Positions 11,727 to 22,550 of a DNA stretch of 64,000 bases are shown here, piece by piece; the first letter of the stretch is position 1; every line of letters starts with the position of its first letter. A program made the translations under genes and the position numbers. The stretch comes from Nigrospora sphaerica (lineage: Eukaryota > Ascomycota > Sordariomycetes > Amphisphaeriales > Apiosporaceae), in the NCBI GenBank assembly GCA_018287875.1, contig JAGVVL010000002.1:558001-622000 (forward strand), written 5' to 3'. Under the pieces are notes generated by a model. It did no database searches. It was not told where the DNA came from and saw only the letters and a program-made list of their open reading frames with translations.

Positions 11727-12558
11727 TCAAGCGAGGGCAAGGAAACCGACCACGGCGGCGAGACCGGCCAGGGTGCTGGAGAAGACGACCTGGGCACCGG
11801 CAGCAGTAACGGGCGCCGGGGAAGAAGTGGACGACGAGGTAGCACCACCGGCAGAGCCGCTAGTCGTGGAAGGCGTGTTGCCGCCGGTGGAGGAGCCACC
11901 GCCAGTGGAGCCACCGGCACCGCCGCCGGTCGAGCCGCCGCCAGTCGAGCCGCCGCCGGTCGAACCACCACCGGTCGAGCCGCCAGCACCACCGCCGGTC
12001 GTACCACCCGTGTTGCCGCCAGCAGGGGCTGAGGGGGCGATGTTGGCGGTGGCAGCCTTCGCGAGCTTCTTGTAGTTGGCCAGGGATCGGGTAGCGTTAG
12101 CAGCCGTGCTGCGGCTCTCGGTCAGTACGTGTTGCGCCAGACGATTGGGGCCGGGCGGCATAAGCTTACTTCTCGTTGAGGACCATAGTCATGCCGGCCT
12201 GGCAGTGCTTGCCCTGGGTGCAGTACATCCACATGGGCTTCGTGTCCTTGACCATGATGGTGTAGGTAGGGATCATGCCCATGGCCTCGCTGGCCTTGAC
12301 GAGTTGGTAGCCGGAGAAGATGCCGGTCACGTTGCTCATCTGGCTGGAGATGGGCGTGCAAGGGTTGTCAAAGGTGGACTGGGCCACGCTGTGGTTGCCG
12401 GCACGGAACTGGAACTGCACCATGTCGCCGACGGCGGCCTTCATGTTGTCGGGCATGAAGGTGAGCGAGCCGTTCTTGCTGCCAACGGACACGACGTGGA
12501 CCTTCTGGGCCGAGGCGAAGCCCAGGAGGGCCGAGAGGGCGAGAGTCGAGAACTGCAT
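11727..12558 (-). CDS. GPI-anchored extracellular cupredoxin-like protein
   Basis: Two exons, 12558-12170 and about 12108-11727, 256 aa. The intron begins GTAAGC, has a CTGAC branch site and ends at CAG (12109-12111); an AG a few bases upstream is also in frame, so the junction is uncertain by two residues. A signal peptide (about 1-17) precedes a plastocyanin/azurin-like domain of about 110 residues. Likely type 1 copper ligands are the His in the GNHSVAQ segment and the Cys, His and Met of the YCTQGKHCQAGM segment. A Gly/Ser/Thr-rich low-complexity stalk follows, then a hydrophobic C-terminus typical of a GPI signal. Such fungal proteins (serine-rich cupredoxins) sit at the cell surface; their electron-transfer or copper role is mostly inferred. 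The stalk is made of short GGSTGGG-type repeats likely to vary in length. Confidence 0.88.
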
Positions 12559-15509
12559 CTTGAAAGTTGGGGTCTGACTGGAGACAAATGGAAACACGGG
12601 GGGAAACGGTCGTCCAAAGGATAATAGTCGGAGATGAGAGAGTGAAGTGGTGAAACGAAGCGTCTAGCGCTTGTAAAGGACTAGCCTTGAGAAGATTAGG
12701 GTAAGAGAAGAAGAGAGGTAAGAAACGGAAACAAACAGGCACCTTGAATACCTGGAGTACGATCGAGACTGAAGAGTAGAAAAAGAGAGAGCCAAGCCGA
12801 GTGATGGGCGAGGCATGAATTTAAAGGGCGGACGCCGATAGATTGGAATGAGGTGGGATCGCCTCGTGGAGGACGGGCCTGGCTCTCGACCGGGGGGTGT
12901 TCCTTAAAGACCAGGGCGCAGGGGTTCTCGTCTCTGGGTCCTCTCCATCATCGACACCCAGGCCCGTGAAACACGTCTGGGGCCCTCAGCTTGGCCGCGC
13001 CGTTTGGAAACAAGACTCCTTCGCGGGGGGGAAGGTAGCCTTGCAGTAATTGGATGGGTCCTGATCGACCCGGCGCCGCATCTGGCGCGACGAGAGGCTC
13101 GCTGCTCCCGCGCGACGCCACGGGTAGAGGTGCAGAGGGAGGGGCGAAGAAAGAGAGGCATTCCTGGGCTTGGCGAAGGCACAGCCTCCCGGCTGGCCAC
13201 GATGGCCACGGATAGACGGCGCCAATAAAGACCCAAGCCTCCCGGAACGACTCCTGCCAGCGCCCCTCGGGCTGTTCTTCCCCCAGGGCGCATCTCCTCC
13301 CAGCGCTCTATCCCGCCGATCCGGGCGCAGGCTTACGTAGGCGGCTCGTTCCAAGCTGTGCCGTCCAATGCGTGCGACCCTGGCGCTTCAGGCGACGAAT
13401 AACGGCCGGCACGCCCAGCGGCACACCTCGTGCGTCCCGAGAGCCCACATATCTCTACACGTCGGACTGGTGAGGCAGCAAGCAAGACGCGAGCCTGGTC
13501 GGATACCTAGGCGCCCTGCCAGGTTAGGGCGCTGGGGGACTGGGACTCCGCGGGCGGGCGGTCAGCCTCTATCAGGCCCTGGCAGGCCGTCTGCCAGGCC
13601 GTCTGTCTCGTCCGACGAGTCATCCGGTCCTCTCGAGCCTAGGACGCGCACCCAGAGGTTGGAGGACAGGCTGATCCCGACGGGGCTCCTAGAGTCAGGC
13701 GGTAAGCGTAAACGGGCCCGATGGCTCAGGAGGGCGCTTTGCCGCACGGAAGCTGCATCAAAAACCCCGTGCTACACGCCCCAAACCCCAGGCGTTTCAT
13801 CCCATCCCCGGGGCCGGATGACGCTTGTCCCTTTTGGGCATGGCTGCCGAACCCCAGCTCATGCAACCGCAGGGCTCCGTATTAGTTAGTACGCAGTAGA
13901 GCCTCAACTTGCTCCTCTTTTTCCGTCCTTGGGGATCCCCTGCCAAGCTTGGTCATGAAGCATTGGCGTTCCTAGCGCTGCGACGAGAGCCTGCCATCCA
14001 ATGTCCGCCCGGCCTTCAATGTCGCTGTCGTCGTCACCCTCGTCGTCGTGGCCCAGGTTGTGATGCGACCCTGATTCCGATTCTGACCGGCCAGGCCCAG
14101 GGACCCAGTTGGCCCGTCGGCATTTGGTTGGAGCAAAAGGCAGCTAGAGGTCTATCCACCTTAACATATGCGGCTATTCATGGTCCGCACCAACCTTGGC
14201 CACGAGAAAGCTCGGCTGGGCAACTAGGTACTATTTCGTGGAAGCACTGCCTGTTCCCCTCGTCGTCACTACGTACCTATGTAGGGAAAAGTACCCAACG
14301 TGCTTTGCTTTAGTAGATTCGACTGTGTCTTCAGCACTCTGAACAAGAGCCCGTACGATCGGCCCAAATCGCCTCGCACCACTTGAACCCTTATGGTTGC
14401 CTTCGCCCCATCATACGGCAAGCCCAGCTGAGTACATTTTCAGGGCAGCAGCACCAAGTGCGGCCAACGTCGGCCGGTCACCCGCCGAGGATCATTCTCA
14501 CGAGTTCTCTGGCGCAGGTTTTTACCATAGCAATTTTGCTGTGGCTAGTGCGACTATTGTGTGGCCTATCCCGCAGCGTTGAAGCTGTCAGTCTCATCTA
14601 TGCATTCACTATTTGAATGGGGCTGGCTTCCCATACAGAGAACTTCTCGCAAGTCAGGGATAACCCTTCCGCCGCGTATTGGGTTTCATCATTCTGAACA
14701 CGGGACGGTCTGGCACTTGCACGTACGGGGGCCGATGGGAGGCGAACGATCTGGCAGCACCCATTCTTCGGACGGCCAGTGCCCCATACATCCCTGCAAG
14801 CCATGTACGGGTATGCAGTTGCTCTTGTAGGCATGGTATTCTCCGAACACCCCAATGTTTTCAGTCATACGCTCTGCGCCCAAGCGGCCGTTATGACGCC
14901 CCTCCACCCGGAAGATCCCTCGTCACAAACCCGGTAACAGTCCCAACCTCGTGGCGGCGGCGGTTGTCGATCTTCAACGAAACGAGTCTTGGCAGATGGT
15001 TGCGCATCCCTCAAGGCCCGAGTTGCCGCAAACGTTGGATAAGGACATCGGCTAGGTCGATAAGGACTTGTTTTCGCCTGCAACGTCTAAACGGGAGGGG
15101 GCCCGAGTCAAGGGGCCAAGCGGAGCCGTTGATCAAACGCGACAAAACATAAACAGCAAGAGGTTTCCTACTTTGTGAAAGCAGCGCCGTCCTTAGGATC
15201 TAGCCTGCGTCTGCTCAGCAAAGAACTGCTCAGCAAAGAACTGCTCAGCAAAGAACTGCTCAGCAAAGAACTGCTCAGCAAAGAACTGCTCAGCAAAGAA
15301 CTGCTCAGCAAAGAACTGCTCAGCTCGGTACCGGATAGGCGAAGACATTGGCTTACTCCTAGTTATGAGCAACACATGCGACGTCTCCCGCCGGCTGTTC
15401 GGCCATCGTCCTGCCTGTACTGGGACTGCGGCTCCGCAGCCCGCACTATGGTCGTTCTGTCGCTGATTAAGGCTACCAGGGGAGGCCATATTTACGGATC
15501 GGGGTCGCA
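12559..15509. other. Long non-coding stretch with a minisatellite
   Basis: About 2.9 kb without a gene I can support. It starts with the cupredoxin promoter (-). The rest carries short open frames of Arg/Pro/Ser-rich composition that look like GC-rich non-coding DNA. The 15-bp minisatellite near its right end is listed separately. Confidence 0.5.
15211..15324. repeat. Perfect 15-bp minisatellite, 7.6 copies
   Basis: The unit CTGCTCAGCAAAGAA begins at 15211 and repeats exactly every 15 bases through 15315, followed by a 9-base partial copy. No mismatch was seen among the copies. The unit length is a multiple of three and both strands stay open across it, but no gene model includes it. It lies about 190 bp beyond the 3' end of the CENP-X coding region. 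Confidence 0.95.
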
Positions 15510-16110
15510 TCACAAATCCAAAAGGAGCTGCGGAGCAACCTTCTCGAGATCCTCAACCTGATCCAGCGTCAGTTCGTCCTATTCCGTGCCACTTGCCCAT
15601 GCCAGGAGGCGCCGAGCGACGGAAAGCAAAAGCAGAAAAGTTTGGGGCGGAGGGAAGGGCAGCGCGTAGACGTACCTCGAGGAACCCGCCGTTCTTCTCG
15701 ACGGCCGCGCGCGCAATAGCTTCGCGCACGAAGACGTCCATATACTTAGCGACGGCCTCGTTGGCGTCCTTGGTGATGCGAGTGCCGTCCTTCTCGAAGA
15801 AGGTGTGCAGGAGTCGGGTCAGGAGCTCAGGCGGGATAGTCTTCTGCGGCTCGTCGTCCTCGTCGTCGTCCTCCGCAGCCTCTATCTCCGTGGCGTCCTC
15901 CTGCGACGGCTGCGAGTCTGCAAAAGGATCGGCATCGCGGTCGCCCGCCCCACCATGAGGCGCCGGCCGCTTCGACGACGAGGCAGTAGCCTTTGCGGGC
16001 GCCTTCGTCATCGTTGTCCTGGCTGTGCTAGCCTTGGATGTCTTCCCAGTCGAGGCGCCTGCGGGACGACCCCGGCCTCGCGATGCTCCAGTGGACTCTT
16101 TTGGTGGCAT
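15510..16110 (-). CDS. MHF2: CENP-X / MHF2 histone-fold protein
   Basis: Two exons, 16110-15676 and 15557-15510, 160 aa. The intron (GTACGT...CTGAC...CAG) leaves a terminal exon of only 16 codons that completes the conserved end VEDLEKVAPQLLLDL. Residues 1-60 are basic and Ala/Ser/Thr-rich; 60-90 are acidic; the histone-fold domain fills the C-terminal about 75 residues, beginning IPPELLTRLLHTFF and including TKDANEAVAKYMDVFVREAI. In other organisms CENP-X pairs with CENP-S (MHF1) and acts both in the FANCM/Mph1 DNA repair complex and in the CENP-T-W-S-X kinetochore module. The long N-terminal tail is an addition compared with the roughly 80-aa vertebrate and yeast proteins. Without splicing, the histone fold would lose its last helix. 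Confidence 0.92.
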
Positions 16111-16260
16111 GTTGTGTTATTTTTCTGGATCCGCAGCGTTTTGTCAGGCCTGGCGTGAATTCCTACTGCAATTTCAATCTTTCAGCAGTAAGAGGCGCGG
16201 TGGTGGTGCCGTCACGTGTATCGGTGAGGTTAATGGATCCGATGTTGCGGTTCAACTCGA

Positions 16261-16492
16261 GACGCGTCTGGACGCGGCACACGCTCTTAATCGCCAATTG
16301 CCCCCAACCGCCAATCAGCTGTCAGAAAATTCGCAACACCAACAAGCTATCTCACCCTCTCGCCTTGTTAGCACTGTCCTAACTGCTAGAAATTTGGAAA
16401 TTTGAGAGGCGGGCTGAGATCCTCAATATGTTCCTGCAACTTCCAGCTCGTCTTGCTTAAGTTTGCCCTTAGTAGCCGATCGCAGACGCGTC
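16261..16492. promoter_or_regulatory. Two GACGCGTC (MCB-type) sites upstream of CENP-X
   Basis: The octamer GACGCGTC occurs at 16261-16268 and again at 16485-16492, about 150 and 375 bp upstream of the CENP-X start. Its core ACGCGT is the MluI cell-cycle box bound by MBF in yeasts. A CACGTG E-box lies at 16213-16218. The sites are seen directly; a G1/S role is inference from yeast, although it would suit a DNA-repair and kinetochore gene. Confidence 0.45.
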
Positions 16493-16865
16493 ATGGGTTC
16501 TCGTTCTACATGCCAAATTACAAGGGCATAAAAAGTGGGTAAAGTACCCAAATGATTTACGAAAGACATCACCATGGACAAGCAGCAAGTTATACAGTCA
16601 AGGGAATTGCCTAGGTTCTCTAAAGTACAGTGGCTGGCAAAAACCTACAGGGCAGGCAAACATATGCCCTGCGGTCCTCATCATGCCGAGCCGCAATCAT
16701 GAGCTGTCCCAGAACGCCACGGCAATGTGATGTCTGTAACAACTCCGCCGCAACGACCATCATCGCGATCTTTTTGTCAACCCATGTCAAACCCAACGCT
16801 CAGTGCATTACACCACCACCATTGGTATCGTCCCCAAGTCTATAGAGGATGGATGGGGGAGGCGC

Positions 16866-18421
16866 TTAGCCGGAGCCGCCCTTGAAGGCCTTGCCGAAGA
16901 GGATGACCTGGAGCTGATCGTAGATGGACAGGACACCAGCACCGGCGACACCACGGAGGATGTTGGCACCGGCACCCTTGAAGAGAGACTTGACACCCTC
17001 CTTGGCGACAATCTGGCGGGCGGCATCCATGGTACCGTTGTACTTGACGGCCTCACCCGAGGTCATCATCATGCGGCGACGGATGGTGTCAAGAGGGTAA
17101 GAGGCGATACCGGCACCAGTGGTGACGCACCAACCGAGAGCGAACGAGGCCAGGAAGGAGTTCTGGAGCGAGCCGGTGAGGACGACAGGCTTGATCGAGT
17201 CGTACATACCGAAGTACAGACCACGGTAGACGACAATTCCGAGAACGGAGGGGGCGAAGCCACGGTAGAGACCAGCAATACCGTCGGAGGCCAGGGTCTT
17301 GCGGTAGACATCGACAAGACCGTTGAACTGGCGGTCACCACCCTTCTTGGCGTTCTTGGCGTCGTTGGCCAGACGAGTACGGGCGTAGTCCAGCGAGTAG
17401 ACGAAGAGCAGCGAGGTGGCACCGGCAGCCTGTACGTGTCGTCAGTAAAGTAGAAGGAATACGGAGATAGCGTGTCAACTTACACCACCGGAAGCCAGGT
17501 TACCGGCCATCCACCAGGCGTAGCCGTCACGGTCCTTCTTGAAGCCGAACATCTTCTTGAACTTGTCACGGAAGGCAAAGTTCAGGGCCTGGGTGGGGAA
17601 GTAACGGATGACGTTGGCAGTGTTGCCACGCCACAGGGACATGACACCCTCGTCGGCGGTGGTACGCTTGAAGCAGTCGACGATACCCTCGTACTTGCGG
17701 TCAAGACGGCCGGCCTTCAGCATCTCATCCTGCAGAGGGTCATTAGTGGTTGTTGCAACAGGCTCATACCTACTGGAGATATCCAGTGTGGTGCTGTCGT
17801 CATGACGACGCCTCCACACAAGATGATTTCCAGTAGTGAGAATGTGAGGCTTACCTGGTTCTGGATCAGGAGCTTGACACGCTCAATGGGAGCAGCGGCA
17901 GTCTTCGAGACGGCGGCGGAAACACCACCCACTATAGACCGAGAATGTCAGTGCGGGTTCGGGGTGGGCGTGGTGAGCAGTCGGCATCGAGGTCGATGGC
18001 AACGTAATTCGCGCTTCGACATCGACATGGCTGCCAACGGGCGAGATCAAAGGTGAATGGACATACTCAGGAAGTCCGCCATGAAAGGCTGCAAACAAAT
18101 ACACGTGTTAGCGGGCAACTCAATGTTGGGGGCCAGCTATTTGGATTGGAGCGAACCCATCAACCCAAGGCACACGACAGGTGTCTATCCATCCCGCAAG
18201 ACCTGGCCAAGTCCACTTGACCTCGTTCGAGATCAATTGAGGCTTAAGGTCGTTCGCGAGCTGGATATCAAACCGTGTACGTGGCCCGTGGGCGGTGGGC
18301 GGTGGGCGGCGGCAAGGCGGCGGCGAGCTTGCAGCGTCGACGCTGACGAGGGATTTTGTGGGCAGCGGGATGGATGACTTACCGGCATGCCGAGGACCTT
18401 CTGCTGTTCGGGGGGAGACAT
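16866..18421 (-). CDS. AAC: Mitochondrial ADP/ATP carrier (adenine nucleotide translocator)
   Basis: Five exons: 18421-18383, 18088-18067 (only 22 nt), 17931-17855, 17729-17484 and 17429-16866, giving 315 aa. Every junction keeps phase. The protein has the three-fold mitochondrial carrier repeat of about 100 residues, and the signature RRRMMM specific to ADP/ATP carriers occurs in the third repeat after SYPLDTI. Carrier motifs [12 protein letters not shown] and [10 protein letters not shown] mark repeats one and two. It exchanges cytosolic ADP for matrix ATP across the inner membrane. Expression is expected to be high. The four introns lie in the 5' half, and intron 3 contains a long hairpin described separately. 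The 3' end of this gene faces the 5' region of CENP-X on the same strand. Confidence 0.97.
17763..17840 (-). other. Long imperfect hairpin inside intron 3 of the ADP/ATP carrier gene
   Basis: Within the intron at 17854-17730 the two halves of 17763-17840 are near reverse complements. The outer pairs are CTCA/TGAG and CTACTGGA/TCCAGTAG, the middle pair GTGTGG/CCACAC, and the centre the 14-bp palindrome GTCGTCATGACGAC (17796-17809). About 26 base pairs form with small bulges and a tiny loop. It sits between the 5' splice site and the branch site (CACTAATGAC). Function is unknown. Confidence 0.75.
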
Positions 18422-21400
18422 CTTGACTGACTGTCCTTCAAAGGATTGAGCGGAGATGCGGAAATGAAAGATGGATGGGAGAAGGAAAAAGGATGATGGT
18501 GCTGCAGGCAGCGTGATATTTCTACCCTTGAGAGATTTGCGGGCGTGAAAACTTTGGCAAAAAAGGCCAGCTTAAAAATGGAAAGCGAGCCGGCGGCGCT
18601 AGGGAATGGGTGGTCCAAAATAAGTGGATCTCTTTCCCCAAGCGCTGCTTTTCGGGGGGCAACTGGCTCTAGGCCATTGGGCAGCGCAGCTGCTGGATCC
18701 GACAGCTCCTGGTTTTAGTTGCCGAAAGCCTGAGGCACCCCTACAGCCAACGCCGCTGAGGGCCTAAGTCGACGGGGCTGCCCGCTATCGTGACGGGGTC
18801 GAGGGGGCATAGGTTCGATTTACGACCATATCTCCAAGCTTTCAATGCTCTCCGTATATCTCCCCCGACTGCATGCGCCGTTCGTCACTGTCCAGCGGCT
18901 GCTCGCGTGCCGTTATGAGAGTGTTGATGGCCGATTGATTTATCGAAGCCCCCCCCCCATCCCATCCCATGTGTCTTGATCCCGGCTTGAAGGCGAATTT
19001 ATCCATCCGTGACCTCCCGACAGGATATTTCCAGCAGCAGCGTCACGAGGGTACCCAAGTATATGTTTACCTACATGCCTGATTGCATCCCTCCGGAGAA
19101 ATCAACACGGCAAAAGCATCAGACGAGACATCAACGGATACAAGCATCGTCTGGGGCATCTTGGTCCCCAAGAGACAGTGGCATACGACACGCCCAGCGA
19201 TGCAAGAGGAGTGGGCGAGGGGCAGCTTTGCTCTCTCTAATCCACCGTCGGGTCGCCAGCGGCGCCCCGTCGACCTATCCACACCGTAGCCCGAACGCGT
19301 AGCACCGGGCGTTTTCGGACCAGACTGATCTCACTCCCACTCCAAGCAATTCTCGGCAAGGCGACGCCAGGGGGGGCCCGCATCTCGCCTTTAGAGCAGA
19401 TGCGACGTGTCAGGGAAGATAGAGACGGCCGCCATGACGAAAGATCCGGATGTTCCATTAGACCGGGATTGATAAGTCAGCCTGCCACTGTGGCCTCGCC
19501 GCCAGAGGCGCTCTTCCGCGCCCTTCGAAAAAACTACCTACCGATTGACTTTTTTCAGCGCACTGCCTTCGGCGCCATCCGGGCCGCAACGGGAAGAGCT
19601 CGCAGCTCGAGGCATGAAAGAAAACCACCCTTTGCATAGATTGCAGCTTCGTGCCACGGCAAACCCAAGGTTCCCTGCCTGTTCATCGGCATGGGCCACC
19701 CCCATCGCGGATCCACCCATTTCAGGGGTTCCATTTTGGGCCTGGGCTTCGCTAATGAGGGGAGGGAAAAAAAAAAAAACCGAAAGGGGACCCGACCTCA
19801 GATCCGCGCCAAGCCGGCCTGCTCACGACAGGGCAGGCCAGCTAGACACTACACTAATCGTTCTCCAGCATTTCAAGCGCGACTGTGATGATACGGTGTC
19901 TGAATAAGGACGCCCAGAACACCACCGTCCATTACTCGTGCCGATCCTCCCCTATCCAGGCATTACATCGTCGCCATGTTGGGGCGGGCGAGCCGTCTGT
20001 CCCCGGCCAAAGCCCAGCCGCGCCCCGGCTTTCAGGGCAGCGGGTGTAACGAGGCGTGCATGTGAAAGCATCGTAGAGGCGTGTCTACAAAGTAGCCATG
20101 TACTTACGAACAGTCAGCTAAGTATGTTAGTCAGCCGCGTTCAGGCAAGAAATCGCTTGAAAGTAGGGCTCCGCGTGAGCTGAGAGCCTCACATCAGCCC
20201 ATCTGCCCGTCTGACCGTCTGCCCGTAATGCCACCCTTGCTAGCCGTTGGTATTCGTGGAGTCGTGTGTCAACAACTGGCCCACCCCCATCCCCTAGCAA
20301 GAGTCCAGCCGCCCAGCTTTTGGAACATTTTCGTGCAACTCTGCTAGCTTTCAGGTTGGGCCAGTCGGTGAATTCTGTCGCCGTGGCAGATATGCGGCCG
20401 GCCATACTCAAGGCAGTATAGTTTCGGGCTCGCCTCGGCACGGATCTGGTCCAGCCTGCGCACAAAGACTCTCAGCATCTCCGAGGAACGCCGCCGGAAC
20501 ACCTGGAACGCTACTATTCAGTCTGATGAACTCGGGAATCGGATTGTTGGGATGGAGGATATTGGCCTGAGACCCAAACTCTATAACATCCACTCATACG
20601 TGGCTGTGGCTCATGAGTCGGCCTCGCTCAATGAATTGGGGGGGAGGAGGTTTAGAGCGCCAAACAGTCAGACGGCCCCAATGTGCACATCATTCTCCCA
20701 GGACCTCCCGAGCACATAACTTCCCCTAATGGCCTATGAAATGGAGCCTTGACACGTCAGTGGAAGCTCGGAAGTATAACCGATGGCGGGCGGCAAGGCC
20801 CGACGGGGAGCCGGAGGACAACGTTTTAACGGTAAACTCGGCCCTCTAGCCCAGCTGGGCCACGATAGTCCCAAGACACCTCACGTAACTAAACAGGCAT
20901 CAAAGAACTACCGCCTTATCCCTGGTACCTTGCCTTCGAGGAGCCCTTGCCCTTTGTCTTTCCGCGAGCACGCCTTCATTGGGAACGTCCAAACCGAGCC
21001 GACCAACCCTTTCAAAGTATCAGGAGTCCACCGCATCATTGACCCCCCAAAAGCCCGACCCAAGTGCTGGCTTGCCGGCCGTGAGGTTACTACTGGCCGG
21101 AGAGCACATAGCGAGCCTGTCCATCCGAGAACGTAACCAGCCGCAGGCCACCACAAGTCCCCTCCGCTGCCCCAGCTCCGGGTGCATAACTGCTCCGCGG
21201 CTCCGCGGCTCCGCGATGCCGGGATGCCGCGCTACTAGGCACTCGTCTGTGGCCCGGCCGAGCTAGACCTGTTCCCCGCGAGTTCGCGGAGCGCAGCGAC
21301 GGCCGGAGCGGAGGGACGCACCCCATCGAGGGGTTTAGACATGTACAGGCTCTCTATCAAGTGACATCATGCAGGAGGGTGAATTTATTTTTATTCTACC

Positions 21401-21582
21401 TCAACTGAATGCAGCCGCAGCAGCCAAGGCTCTGAGCCAGTTACCAGACCCATTTGCTACGCCGGAGATCAAATGCCGAGAAACCAAATCCGTTAATTTT
21501 TCCCTTTGCGATCCATCTGAGCCGTTAAACCGGTCATCTAGATCAACTTCACAATCGTCGTGGCGTCGTGAGGTTGGTAGGT
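18422..21582. other. 3.2-kb non-coding stretch
   Basis: It begins with the AAC promoter (-). No open frame matches a family I recognise. Visible details are a C-run near 18950, an A-run near 19766 and a short CCGCGGCT triplication at about 21194-21213. Nothing indicates a gene or a transposon. Confidence 0.5.
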
Positions 21583-22152
21583 TTACTCCTCCGCGGCGGC
21601 AACAGCGCGGGCTGGGGCACCAGTTAGCAGCAGCACCGGATGACCGCGCGGTGGCACGCGAAACCTACTGTAGATCTTCATCTTGCTGTGGGTGACAACA
21701 GGCTTGATCATGCCCTTCTCCTCAAGGTCGGCCAGGCATCTCCGGGCAAGCGAGCCGTTAATCTTGAGGCGGTCGACGAGGGTGGCAACGGTGACGAGAC
21801 GGTACGACTGCACATCCTTGTACATCTTCTCCGAAGTGTTCTTCTCGAGCATCACAGCATGCTGGGCCTTGTCCTTGACTGTAGGGGGACTCGTGTCAGT
21901 GCCGGGTCTTGCCTGGGCAGCCTCATCGCGCAAGCGGCCGTGGCCTCGGGGCGGCGCCCGACCGCGCAGCCGACATCACGCCGTCGAAGGAAGCCGTTTC
22001 TGGTGTGTTCGCTCGGTCGAGGCGGATGCATTTCGGAGGAGGCTGCGCGGAGAGGCGGCGACAGCGGGATGGGGAGATGGGTGTCAAAACTCACCCTTGC
22101 CCTTCGACCACTTCTTCTTCTGCTTCTTGGCACCGGTCGCTGCGGGAGCCAT
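21583..22152 (-). CDS. RPS25: 40S ribosomal protein S25 (eS25)
   Basis: Three exons: 22152-22095, 21878-21669 and 21611-21583, 98 aa. Intron 1 is GTGAGT...CAG. Intron 2 is GTAGGT...CCCAG and must be removed to restore the conserved end HSKMKIYTRAVAAAEE; read through, the frame gives an unrelated tail. The N-terminus is the typical basic AKKQKKKWSKGK stretch, and the body is the winged-helix S25 fold. eS25 is part of the 40S head near the tRNA exit site and is needed for some IRES-driven initiation in yeast and animals. The final exon encodes nine residues and the stop. It is transcribed divergently from the uS7 gene 398 bp away. Confidence 0.96.
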
Positions 22153-22550
22153 GTTGACGATGCTGGATGTACGGTTGGTTGATGTGTGTCTCGTAGTTCC
22201 AATCGTCAAAGGTCGACTTCAAGGTGCTGCCTTTCAGCGGATGTGATTGCGAGGGACCAGTTCCATTTTACTAAGGTCGAGGCCCTACCAGGCGGGGCGC
22301 TGTGATTGGCCGGCCGCCGCGCCCCGCACCCTTCCCACAAACAATTTTCTGGCAGCCACGGCCGGTAGATTCTCGGAAAGCGCCTTCGAAAAAAAATCCC
22401 ACACTTCGCTAAGGGCTAGCTAGCACAGCGGAGGCGATTGATTGACTGCACGTCTAATCCGGACTCCCGTCTTCGACCTTTGACTGCAAAAACCCCCCAT
22501 CGCCCAGTGTCCGCCCTTCTGCTCGACAAGCCCATCAACACACAGCCAAG
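22153..22550. promoter_or_regulatory. Bidirectional promoter of the eS25 and uS7 ribosomal protein genes
   Basis: The 398-bp gap separates two ribosomal protein genes of the same small subunit, transcribed away from each other. It contains CCCTACC at 22283-22289, similar to the HomolD-type core of fission-yeast ribosomal protein promoters, and an inverted CCAAT box (ATTGG) at 22305-22309, both near the middle. Sharing of these elements is inference. Confidence 0.6.

Noticed and set aside
15193..15513. Minus-strand frame with an FFAEQ pentapeptide repeat
   Set aside because: It is only the translation of the 15-bp minisatellite, with no conserved flanking protein.
18800..18835. AGGTTCGATTTACG resembling a T-loop
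   Set aside because: Flanking bases do not pair, and no cloverleaf can be formed.
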